From Acidiferrobacterales bacterium (GTDB lineage Bacteria; Pseudomonadota; Gammaproteobacteria; Acidiferrobacterales; Sulfurifustaceae), in assembly GCA_919902095.1 (NCBI GenBank), contig CAKKQL010000106.1, forward strand, positions 1 to 22,540: a DNA stretch of 22,540 nucleotides, written 5' to 3'. Below the pieces are notes generated by a model that made no database searches, was not told the DNA's origin, and saw only the letters and a program-made list of their open reading frames with translations. The translations under genes and the position numbers were made by a program. Shown piece by piece: positions 14,939-22,540 of this stretch (positions are counted from its first letter, which is position 1; each line of letters begins with the position of its first letter).

Positions 14939-17455
14939 TTACAGGTGTTGCAGCGCTTCCTGGATCTTGGCGGTTACCGCGTCGGCGGGCTCACGCCGGC
15001 TGAAGCGCAGCGGCTGGCCGAACGTGACGGTGACGACCTCACGGCGACGCGGCAGGATCTTTTCGTAGGGCACGACACGGTTGGTGCCGGCGAGCTTCAC
15101 CGGCACGACGACGCAGTCCATGCTGGTGGCGATCAGCCCGGCACCGCGCTTGAGCGGCTGCAGCGAACCGGTTTCGCTCATCCGGCCTTCGGGGTAGACC
15201 ACGACCGACCAGCCGCGGTCGAGCAGCCGGCCCATGTAGTCGAGCCCGGCCTTGATATGTTCGTGTTCGCGGCGCGGGAACGGGAAGGCGTTGAACAACA
15301 GTTCGGCCACCTCGACGATCAGCCGGAAGCGTTGGTACAGCACGTCGCGCGCGGCGGCGAAGGCCAGACGCCGGCGCCACGGTGGCGGCAACGCCATGGC
15401 GACGACGATCGAGTCGAGGTAGCTCAGGTGGTTGGGCATGAAAGTGACGGGCGCGGAGAGCGCGGCGAGATTCTCCCTGCCCTCGACCCGCAGTTGCACG
15501 AACAGGCGCAGCAGCGGAAACAGCAGCAGCGACTGGCTCAGGGCGCGCAGCGCCGTCGCCCACGCCGACAGCGGCCAGCGCTTGAAGCGGATCGTCTCGT
15601 GGTGCACCTGCGCCGACTTGATGAGCGCGTGCAACTCCGCCACCGTGGTCGTGGCGGTGATCTGCGTCTCGTCAATCACCGCCCCGAGCCGCTGCTCGAT
15701 GCGCGCCGCGAGTTCGACGCGCAGCAGCGAATCCAGGTTCAGTTCCGGCACGATGCGGGTCGCGTCGGTGATGCGCGCCGCCTCGGTGTCCGCGATCTCC
15801 GCCAGAATCTGCACCAGCGCGCCCGCGGGCGTGACCGGGTGACTCGGAATCTCCAGGTCGCGCGCGCGCCGCAGGTAGGTCAACACTTCCTCGCGTTTGA
15901 CCTTGCGCGTGGCCGAGCGCGGGAAGTCTTCCTGCGGCCACACCGTCCAGCCGGCGATCCACTGGTAGGAGGCGAGGTGGGCGTTCGCCTGCGCGACGAT
16001 CGCGCCTACGTCCGGCGGGCTCGCCGGCGCGGCGTTGTCGGCCTCGGTCTTGAGCAGCAGCACCGCGTGGATCTCGATCTGGCCGTTCGGCTTTTCCAGG
16101 CCGAGCACGCAGGCATCGCGCACACCCGCGACCTTGGCGAGTTCGGTTTCGACGTCTTCGGGATAGACGTTCTGGCCCCCGGGACCGAGGATCATGTATT
16201 TCTTGCGGCCGCGGATGTAGAGGTAGCCGTCGCGGTCGAGCTCGCCGATGTCGCCGGTGCGGTACCAGCCGTCGTCGGTGAACGCCGCGCGTGTCCGCTC
16301 CGGGTCGCGGAAGTAGCCCTGGAACACGCTCGCGCCCTTGACCAGAATCTCGCCGTCGGGCGCGATGCACGCCTGCACGCCCGGCAGCGCGCGCCCGACC
16401 GAGCCCGGGCGGCGTGACTGCTCGGTGTTGGTCGTAACCACGGGCGAGGTTTCGGTGAGGCCGTAACCCTGCAGCACGGTGAAGCCGAGCGCATTCCATT
16501 TGCGCTCGAGCTTGGGGTCGAGCGCCGCGCCGCCGGAGGCGATCACCCGCAGCCGCCCGCCGAGGCGGCGGTGCAGCGGCCAGAACAGCAGGCGCTGCAC
16601 CGCCGGCATGCCGACGAGGTCGGCGAGGCGCAGCAGCGCGTTGAACGCCTGCCGCAGCCCCGGCTGCCGGGGCTCGATCTTGTTCAGCGTCAGCTTCAGG
16701 AATTCGGGCACGGCGGCCATCTTGGTGATGCGGTGCTCGCGCAGCAGCTCCGGGATGGCCGGCAGGGAGTGGGCGTAGGCAATCGTGGCGCCGGCGCGGA
16801 ACGGCACCAGGAAGCCCGCCATCTGCTCGAACATGTGCGACAGCGGCAGGATCGACAGAAACCGGTCGGTGGGTGCCACCGGAACGGCGCGCGCGATGGC
16901 CTCGAGGTTGGCGCCGAGGTTGCGGTGCGTCAGCATCACGCCCTTGGGGTCGCCGGTGGTGCCGGAGGTGTAGAGGATCTGGACCAGGTCGGTTTCCTGC
17001 GCCGGCGCCTTCGTGAAGCCGGCGGCGCCGAGGCCGGCCAGGTCCTCGGGCAGCAACTCGAGGTCGTGCACCACGAGCCCCGGCGGCGGTTCGCGGAAGT
17101 GCCGGTGCTTGAACAGTACGCGCGCCCCGGTCTGTTCGGCAACGCGCGCGACCATCGCGGCCGTCATCTGAATGTTGAGCGGCACCAGCACCGCGCCGCG
17201 CAGCAGCGCGCCCCAGAACAGGCAAATCCAGTAGGGCGAGTTGGGCGCGAGCAGCGGCACACGGTCTCCCGGCTGCACACCGAGACGCTCGAGCAGACGC
17301 GCGCTCCGGATGGCGAGCTCGTGCACCTGGCGGTAGCTCAGCGACACGGTGCGGTAGCCCATGCGCATCACGAGCGCGGGCTTGTGCGGGAATTGCCGCG
17401 CGTTGGTTTCGAGGATGTCGGTCAGCAACACGGGTTCGTCGCCGCGGGGGGTCAA
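14939..17455 (-). CDS. Acyl-AMP ligase / acyl carrier protein / PlsC acyltransferase fusion
   Basis: 838 residues, three modules. An ANL-superfamily adenylating domain (about 1-530) shows YTSGTTGDPKG (162-172), YGLTETSP (331-338), YRTGD (398-402), GRKKYMILGPGGQNVYPEDVE (416-436) and a C-terminal lysine region PRSATRKVK (512-520). A carrier-protein domain (about 545-615) has LNLDSLLRVE, with S576 as phosphopantetheine site. A PlsC-type acyltransferase (about 655-838) has NHLSYLD (H676, D681) and YPEGRMSETG (754-763). It probably activates a fatty acid, holds it on the carrier and passes it to a lysophospholipid or similar acceptor, like Aas but with a built-in carrier. The start at 17455 is TTG without a clear Shine-Dalgarno and is the least certain in the window. 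Confidence 0.9.
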   Translation of the reverse strand: MTPRGDEPVLLTDILETNARQFPHKPALVMRMGYRTVSLSYRQVHELAIRSARLLERLGVQPGDRVPLLAPNSPYWICLFWGALLRGAVLVPLNIQMTAAMVARVAEQTGARVLFKHRHFREPPPGLVVHDLELLPEDLAGLGAAGFTKAPAQETDLVQILYTSGTTGDPKGVMLTHRNLGANLEAIARAVPVAPTDRFLSILPLSHMFEQMAGFLVPFRAGATIAYAHSLPAIPELLREHRITKMAAVPEFLKLTLNKIEPRQPGLRQAFNALLRLADLVGMPAVQRLLFWPLHRRLGGRLRVIASGGAALDPKLERKWNALGFTVLQGYGLTETSPVVTTNTEQSRRPGSVGRALPGVQACIAPDGEILVKGASVFQGYFRDPERTRAAFTDDGWYRTGDIGELDRDGYLYIRGRKKYMILGPGGQNVYPEDVETELAKVAGVRDACVLGLEKPNGQIEIHAVLLLKTEADNAAPASPPDVGAIVAQANAHLASYQWIAGWTVWPQEDFPRSATRKVKREEVLTYLRRARDLEIPSHPVTPAGALVQILAEIADTEAARITDATRIVPELNLDSLLRVELAARIEQRLGAVIDETQITATTTVAELHALIKSAQVHHETIRFKRWPLSAWATALRALSQSLLLFPLLRLFVQLRVEGRENLAALSAPVTFMPNHLSYLDSIVVAMALPPPWRRRLAFAAARDVLYQRFRLIVEVAELLFNAFPFPRREHEHIKAGLDYMGRLLDRGWSVVVYPEGRMSETGSLQPLKRGAGLIATSMDCVVVPVKLAGTNRVVPYEKILPRRREVVTVTFGQPLRFSRREPADAVTAKIQEALQHL

Positions 17456-17509
17456 GCCAGTGTAATGCCGCGTTTCACGCCGGGCAAACCGCCGGGTGGA
17501 CGCGCTGCT

Positions 17510-18421
17510 TCAGGTCATTGCCGCGAAGCGGGATCGGTGCTGGGCGAGTTGCGCTGCGGTGAGCAGGAACACGCTCTCGTCGCCGGCCGCGTTCGTGAGC
17601 CACAGGAACGGGACCTCGGGAAACGCCGCGGCGAGTGCGGCGTGGCTGTTGCCGACCTCGGCCACGAGCAGGCCGCCGGCATTCAGGTGGTCGGCGGCCT
17701 GCGCCAGAATGCGCACGACAACGTCGAGTCCGTGCTCGCCGGCGGCGAGGCCAAGCGCGGGCTCGTGGCGATACTCGGCAGGCAGCGATTCCATGTCCGC
17801 GCGCGACACGTACGGAGGGTTGGTGACGATCAGGTCGTAGCGGCTGCCATCCAGCGCCCCGAACAAATCCGATTTGATCAGACGCACGCGTTCGCGCAGA
17901 CCGTGGGCCTCAATATTGATGCGCGCCACCGCCAGCGCAGCGTCGGAAATGTCGGTCGCATCCACCCGTGCCTGCGGAAAGGCGTGCGCCAGCGCCACGG
18001 CGATGCAGCCGCTGCCGGTGCAGAGGTCGAGCGCGTGCTGTACTTTCTCCGGCGCGATCCACGGCTGGAACCGTTCGAGGATGTACTCGCCGGTGAGCGA
18101 GCGTGGCACGAGCACGCGCTCGTCCACGTAGAACTTCAGGTCCGCGAACCAGGCCTCCTGGAGCAGGTAGGCGAGCGGCTTGCGCGTGGTGATGCGGCGC
18201 TCGACCAGGGAGCGGATTTTTTCCAGTTGCGCCGGTGCCGGCGCGTCATTTAGATGAGCCTCAAGCTCCGCCGGCGCCAGTCCGGCCGCATGTCCCACGA
18301 GCCAGGCGGCTTCGTCGAGCGCGGTCTCGGTGCCGTGGCCGAAGTAAAGCTTGGCGCGCTTTAAGTGGCGCTCGGCCCAGCGGATCCAGTCGGCGAGCGT
18401 CTGCGGCGGTGGGTATTTCAT
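17510..18421 (-). CDS. prmB: Ribosomal protein uL3 N5-glutamine methyltransferase
   Basis: SAM-dependent enzyme methylating a glutamine of ribosomal protein L3. 303 residues: a helical N-terminal domain (about 1-95) and a Rossmann methyltransferase domain with DLCTGSGCIAVALA near 132-145, TNPPYVSRADMESLP near 198-212 and EYRHEPALGLAAGEHGLD near 214-231. The NPPY motif and the HEPALGLAAG block fit PrmB; PrmC is usually encoded beside prfA, which is absent. A repeat insertion ends 22 bp ahead of the ATG and the leader has no Shine-Dalgarno, so expression may be altered relative to relatives without the repeat. Confidence 0.92.
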   Translation of the reverse strand: MKYPPPQTLADWIRWAERHLKRAKLYFGHGTETALDEAAWLVGHAAGLAPAELEAHLNDAPAPAQLEKIRSLVERRITTRKPLAYLLQEAWFADLKFYVDERVLVPRSLTGEYILERFQPWIAPEKVQHALDLCTGSGCIAVALAHAFPQARVDATDISDAALAVARINIEAHGLRERVRLIKSDLFGALDGSRYDLIVTNPPYVSRADMESLPAEYRHEPALGLAAGEHGLDVVVRILAQAADHLNAGGLLVAEVGNSHAALAAAFPEVPFLWLTNAAGDESVFLLTAAQLAQHRSRFAAMT

Positions 18422-18442
18422 TGAATCAAAAAAACCAAAATG

Positions 18443-18512
18443 GACAGGATTAACAGGATTAGAACTTAAAACCGGACAAACCCGATTTTGCTTTAATCCT
18501 GTGAATCCTGTC
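18443..18512. repeat. ACAGGATT-type inverted repeat element
   Basis: The left arm (18443-18461) and right arm (18494-18512) are 19-bp inverted repeats with one mismatch, separated by 32 bp. Each arm consists of two tandem ACAGGATT units. The element fills most of the gap between maeB and prmB. Very similar ACAGGATT sequences are, from memory, common intergenic repeats in environmental proteobacteria. As RNA it would fold into a long hairpin and could act as a transcript end or stabiliser. Confidence 0.75.
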
Positions 18513-18533
18513 TATATCCCGATGTTGCAGTTG

Positions 18534-19774
<1,241 letters not shown>

Positions 19775-19778
<4 letters not shown>

Positions 19779-21253
19779 TCGATCACCTTGATGAAGTCGC
19801 CGGGCTTGGGCTCGCCCTCGGGAAACCGGGCATTGATCAGCCGCAGGATGGATTCGCTGTAGCTGGTGAGCGGCGACTTCCGTGCGAGCCCCGCGAACGT
19901 CTCGCCGGCGGCGGCCTTGCGCACCTTGATAAGCAGGCCCTCGGCGAGTTTCTTTTCCTGGGCGTTGAGCGGCCGCAGGCTCTTTGCCGTGGCGAGGAAC
20001 AGCGGGTCGATCTTGTCCAGCTCCTCCGGCGCCTTGGTGGTGCCGTGAAACACGTACGCGCGCGGACCCAGGTACACCACACTCACGCGCGCATTGCGTT
20101 TGCCGAACGGGGTGTTGATGTAGCTCACCGCCGTGTGCGACGGCAGTTGCGTGCCTGCGACCGCGCCTTCGCGCGTGAGGTCGCCGAGCTTGAGGCGGGC
20201 GGTCATGAACTCGCGTGGGTTCGCGGTCTTGCCGATGTCGGCCGTGCTCAGGTCGAGCAGCGCCCCCTGGTTAGGGCTGACGCCGCTGACGGATTTGGGT
20301 TGGTTGACAATTTTCCAGCCGGCGGGAAAGTCGACTGCGAAATTGAGGTCGCGGTGGTAGAAGCTCGATCCGCGGCGCACGCCTTCGCGCGGGCTGTCGC
20401 CGAACACGGTGCCGTCGAGCTGCTTGAGGTAATCCTCGCGCGCCAGCCTGGTGGCGGCGCCGGTCTTGAACTTCTGCGCCTCGGCGACGGCCTGCTGCAG
20501 CCGGTCATCCGCGCTTGGGTGCGAGGCGAACACGCCGTGGTACACCTGCGGTTCGCGGTTTTCGGCGGCGGCGCGCTTTTTCTCGAACTCCTCCTGGTTT
20601 TTCAGGATGCTGACGACGCCGATGACGGCCTCGGGGTCGTAGTTGTTGCGCGCGATGTACTCGGCGCCGAGGCGGTCGGCCTGGAGCTCGTCCTCGCGCC
20701 CGTAACCCGACAGCAACGCGTTGCCGATGACGTTGATCAACTCCTGGCCGATCTGGTTGCCGAGTCCGGGCACGACTTGGGACAGAATGCCGGCGCCGAT
20801 CTGCGCCGTCATCGCGCGCGTGTACTGGTTGACGCCGTGGCGCGCGGTCACGTGGCCGATCTCGTGGCCGAGCACGGCGGCGAGCTCGGCCTCGTTCTGG
20901 ATGTAGGCCATGATGCCGCGGGTGATGTAGATGTAGCCGCCCGGCAGCGCGAAGGCATTGACCTCGTCGCCATCGAGCACGGTGAAGGTGTACTTGAGGT
21001 GCGGGCGGTGGCTCTGCTTCGCCAGCCGCTCGCCCACGCGCTGCACGTAGGCTTGCAGTTTGGGGTCGTTGTAGACGCCATACTGCTGGCGGATTTTCGG
21101 ATCGTTCTGCCGGCCGAGTGAAATTTCCTGGGCCTCGGACATGAACACAAGGTCGGGCGTGCCGCTCACCGGATTGGTGACGCACGCGGCGAGGACGCCC
21201 GTTAGTGCAGCGGCGCCGAAGAGCCAACGTAGCAAACGTGACGATCGGGTCAT
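19775..21253 (-). CDS. M48-family metalloprotease lipoprotein
   Basis: Envelope zinc protease of 492 residues, probably in outer-membrane or periplasmic protein quality control like BepA/LoiP relatives. The signal peptide ends in a lipobox (VLAAC, C24). The catalytic helix has HEIGH (H130, E131, H134) and the third zinc ligand lies in EDELQAD (E189, D193). The loop from about 205 to 250 carries [11 protein letters not shown], typical of the family. The C-terminal half (about 290-430) is a beta-rich domain with no TPR repeats. The last 60 or so residues ([14 protein letters not shown] to KPGDFIKV) look LysM-like. The gene is downstream of the nuclease gene and overlaps maeB by 4 bp. Confidence 0.92.
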
Positions 21254-21260
21254 GGGGTGT

Positions 21261-21313
21261 AGTGATCAGTGGTCAGTCATCAGTTGTCAGCTAAACCTAA
21301 TTTCAAAGCTGAT
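21261..21313. repeat. Second copy of the TCAGT-type repeat
   Basis: AGTGATCAGT (21261-21270) and ATCAGTTGTCAG (21279-21290) match the element at 4809-4886 exactly. AGTTGTCAGCT near 21282-21292 pairs with AGCTGATAACT near 21307-21317 with one mismatch. It fills the 62-bp gap between the nuclease stop and the M48 start and leaves the M48 gene with no clear Shine-Dalgarno. Confidence 0.65.
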
Positions 21314-21315
21314 AA

Positions 21316-22137
21316 CTAATTGACCAATGTTAGCATGGCCGGATGGGCTACACGCAGGCGCAGCCGGCCGTCGTGGGCGCTGGCCCAGCCGCGTGCCACG
21401 ATCCGGCGCCCCACGAGCGTCTGCGGACGCGCATACAGACTGGCGAAGTAGCGGTTCCATTCCGCGCGCGGCACCAGCAGGTTCGCATGCGGCGCGAGTT
21501 CGAAATAGTAGGCGTACGAGCTCTGGTGCACGGCGCGGACCGTGCCGCTGACGATCAAAAAGCCCGCGTCCTTGGTCGTCAGCCGCTCGGCCGCGACCGG
21601 CTGGTATTCGGGTCGTCCCCACACGCCGCGCCGCCCGCCGCGCCCGCCGTCTTCCGCCGTTTGTAAACGCGCGAGTTCCGCGACATTGGGCGGGATCGCC
21701 ACCATCCAGCCCAGCCCCTCGCGTAGCAGCGCCTCTTCGAGACGGGTGCCGTCCGGGAGCGTGACGTGCGCCAGCAACCGCTGGTAACGGTCGGTGCGCT
21801 CAGTCTCGAAATGCAGCGTTACGGTCTTGCCGTCCACGTGTGCGGCGGTGAAGCGCTGCGCCTCGCGTGCCAGCGGTTGTGGCGTGACGGCATGGCGCTT
21901 GTCGTGGCCGCCACGGTGCGAGGATGGATCAATTTCCGGCGTGTTGACGCCGATGAGGCGCACCTGCCGCCCGTCGCTGAGCAGCAGGCTGTCGCCGTCA
22001 AGCGCGTGGCGCACCTGCACCACCTCGGTGGACGCAACGGCCGGCGTCTTCGGCGCGGCGTGGAGGAGAGCAAGCGGAAGCGGGGCGCCATAAAGCAAAA
22101 AGGCGCTCACGAGGAGCGCCTTTCCGGTAAACCGCAT
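21316..22137 (-). CDS. Secreted thermonuclease-like (SNase) protein with extra OB-like domain
   Basis: 273 residues. A hydrophobic N-terminus (MRFTGKALLVSAFLLYG onward to about 27) looks like a signal peptide or anchor. The SNase-like domain (about 38-150) has HALDGDS (D47, D49), VRLIGVNTPEID (R60, E68) and ERTDRYQRLLAHV (R120), matching the Staphylococcus nuclease active-site arginines and glutamate. The calcium-site aspartate before TPE is asparagine (N65). The C-terminal part (about 190-270) is beta-rich and OB-like (GTVRAVHQSSYAYYFEL, ARGWASAHDGRLRLRV). I chose the ATG at 22137 because it yields a signal peptide; a frame reaching 22257 runs inside rpmE. The start is 20 bp after the rpmE stop, and a terminator overlaps the first codons. 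Confidence 0.85.
   Translation of the reverse strand: MRFTGKALLVSAFLLYGAPLPLALLHAAPKTPAVASTEVVQVRHALDGDSLLLSDGRQVRLIGVNTPEIDPSSHRGGHDKRHAVTPQPLAREAQRFTAAHVDGKTVTLHFETERTDRYQRLLAHVTLPDGTRLEEALLREGLGWMVAIPPNVAELARLQTAEDGGRGGRRGVWGRPEYQPVAAERLTTKDAGFLIVSGTVRAVHQSSYAYYFELAPHANLLVPRAEWNRYFASLYARPQTLVGRRIVARGWASAHDGRLRLRVAHPAMLTLVN
22094..22123 (-). terminator. rpmE terminator inside the nuclease signal-peptide codons
   Basis: On the minus strand, 22123-22114 and 22108-22099 form a 10-bp perfect stem (AAAGGCGCTC/GAGCGCCTTT) with a 5-nt loop, followed by more T's (TTTTTGCTTT). It lies 35-59 nt after the rpmE stop, yet within codons 5-13 of the nuclease gene. Confidence 0.75.
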
Positions 22138-22157
22138 CACGGGTGTGAGCCCGTCCG

Positions 22158-22364
22158 TTAGGTCTTGCGGGCGTACTTCTGGCGGAACTTCTCGACGCGG
22201 CCCTCGGTGTCCATGATCTTCTGCTTGCCGGTGAAGAACGGATGGCAGTTGGAGCACACCTCGATGTGCAGCTCGTGTCCCAGGGTCGAGCGCGTGGCGA
22301 ACTGGTTGCCGCAGCTGCAGTTGACCTGGATGTCCTTGTATTCGGGATGGATGCCGGCTTTCAT
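22158..22364 (-). CDS. rpmE: 50S ribosomal protein bL31 (zinc-binding form)
   Basis: Ribosomal protein at the subunit interface, 68 residues, normal length. The zinc-ribbon cysteines C16, C18, C37 and C40 (NCSCGN, CSNCHPF) mark the zinc-containing C+ paralogue, as opposed to the zinc-independent ykgM type. MKAGIHPEY and FFTGKQK are diagnostic. GAGGTC lies 7 bases before the ATG. It follows rho on the same strand, an arrangement found in other gammaproteobacteria, but has its own promoter and a hairpin in its leader. Confidence 0.98.
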   Translation of the reverse strand: MKAGIHPEYKDIQVNCSCGNQFATRSTLGHELHIEVCSNCHPFFTGKQKIMDTEGRVEKFRQKYARKT

Positions 22365-22378
22365 GTCTTGACCTCGTT

Positions 22379-22398
22379 GTCGCCCGGACGCGGGCGAC
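22379..22398 (-). promoter_or_regulatory. Leader hairpin of rpmE, candidate L31 autoregulatory element
   Basis: GTCGCCCG (22379-22386) and CGGGCGAC (22391-22398) form an 8-bp perfect stem with a GACG tetraloop, between the predicted transcription start (about 22408) and the Shine-Dalgarno. Bacterial L31 leaders with small autoregulatory hairpins are known. Identity with any described class is inference. Confidence 0.45.
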
Positions 22399-22414
22399 GC
22401 CTCAAAGGGCGCGC

Positions 22415-22443
22415 ATTCTATGCAATATCCGGAAACGGGGCAA
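22415..22443 (-). promoter_or_regulatory. Sigma-70-type promoter of rpmE
   Basis: On the minus strand TTGCCC (22438-22443) and TAGAAT (22415-22420, five of six consensus bases) are 17 bp apart. Transcription would start near 22408, giving a leader of about 44 nt. The promoter sits just after the rho stop codon. Confidence 0.6.
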
Positions 22444-22451
22444 GGGCGCGC

Positions 22452-22540
22452 CTAGCGCCGCATGGAATCGAAGAATTCGGCGTTATTCTTGGTGCCGCGC
22501 AGCTTTTCGAGCAGGAATTCCGAGGCCTCGAGCTCGTCCA
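22452..22540 (-). CDS. rho: Transcription termination factor Rho, C-terminal end (partial)
   Basis: Only the last 28 codons and the stop are inside the window; the rest lies beyond the right edge. The residues (ELEASEFLLEKLRGTKNNAE, then FFDSMRR) align with the end of Rho, where the E. coli protein has the EFLINKL...TKTNDDFF...MKR pattern. Adjacency to rpmE supports the call. Rho is the hexameric RNA helicase that ends transcripts. Confidence 0.93.
   Translation of the reverse strand, partial: DELEASEFLLEKLRGTKNNAEFFDSMRR

Noticed and set aside
14930..16417. Long + strand open frame opposite the ligase fusion (also 16571-18253, 18351-19862, 20045-21121, 2059-3036, 3192-4055, 4951-5730, 5743-6615)
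   Set aside because: Each lies wholly antisense to a minus-strand gene with clear family motifs. The translations are Arg/Ala/Gly/His-rich with no recognisable domain, as expected when high third-position G+C suppresses stops on the other strand.

Overview
The window looks like a G+C-rich gammaproteobacterial chromosome segment. The evidence is a cytochrome c4-type diheme protein, a rubredoxin beside a haem/thiamine gene block, a FadL-type porin, short MaeB, PrmB, and the rho-rpmE pair at the right edge. I see no rRNA, tRNA, CRISPR array, transposase or phage gene. I cannot name the genus. Two dispersed-repeat families and a stretch of visibly lower G+C (about 12.6-14.7 kb) interrupt otherwise ordinary housekeeping sequence.

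Layout, left to right. 1-484: gene-free, with tandem hairpins, an intrinsic terminator and a good sigma-70 promoter for the diheme cytochrome c (485-1111, +). A bidirectional terminator follows, shared with a minus-strand pair: a stand-alone PhnD-type periplasmic binding protein (3264-4232) and a membrane GGDEF-EAL protein (1279-3258). They are 5 bp apart and have no transporter genes beside them, so this looks like a ligand-to-c-di-GMP sensor. An orphan 78-residue gene (4513-4749, +) lies behind an AT-rich direct repeat. Next is a minus-strand block hemH-thiD-thiE-hemL (8658-4891), joined by overlapping stop/start codons at two junctions and divergent from rubredoxin (8751-8915). A FadL-like outer-membrane protein (8987-10234, -) diverges from an unrecognised 116-residue protein (10401-10751, +).

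The most unusual region is 10757-17455, all minus strand. It holds an acyl-AMP ligase / carrier protein / PlsC acyltransferase fusion, a FabH-like ketosynthase III, and an 853-residue regulator. The regulator joins a seven-helix membrane sensor, a GAF-like domain, a coiled coil, a receiver-like domain without its phosphorylation site, an NtrC-like AAA+ domain without Walker motifs or GAFTGA, and an intact Fis-type HTH. It resembles a kinase N-terminus fused to a response-regulator C-terminus with every catalytic centre lost. A 20-bp perfect palindrome lies upstream of the ketosynthase. I infer that ketosynthase plus regulator may form a compact lipid-signal or membrane-lipid sensing module.

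17510-22540 is ordinary: prmB, maeB without the phosphotransacetylase domain, an M48 lipoprotein protease overlapping maeB by 4 bp, a secreted thermonuclease-like protein, rpmE and the 3' end of rho. The apparent rpmE terminator lies inside the signal-peptide codons of the nuclease gene, so nuclease expression probably depends on read-through.
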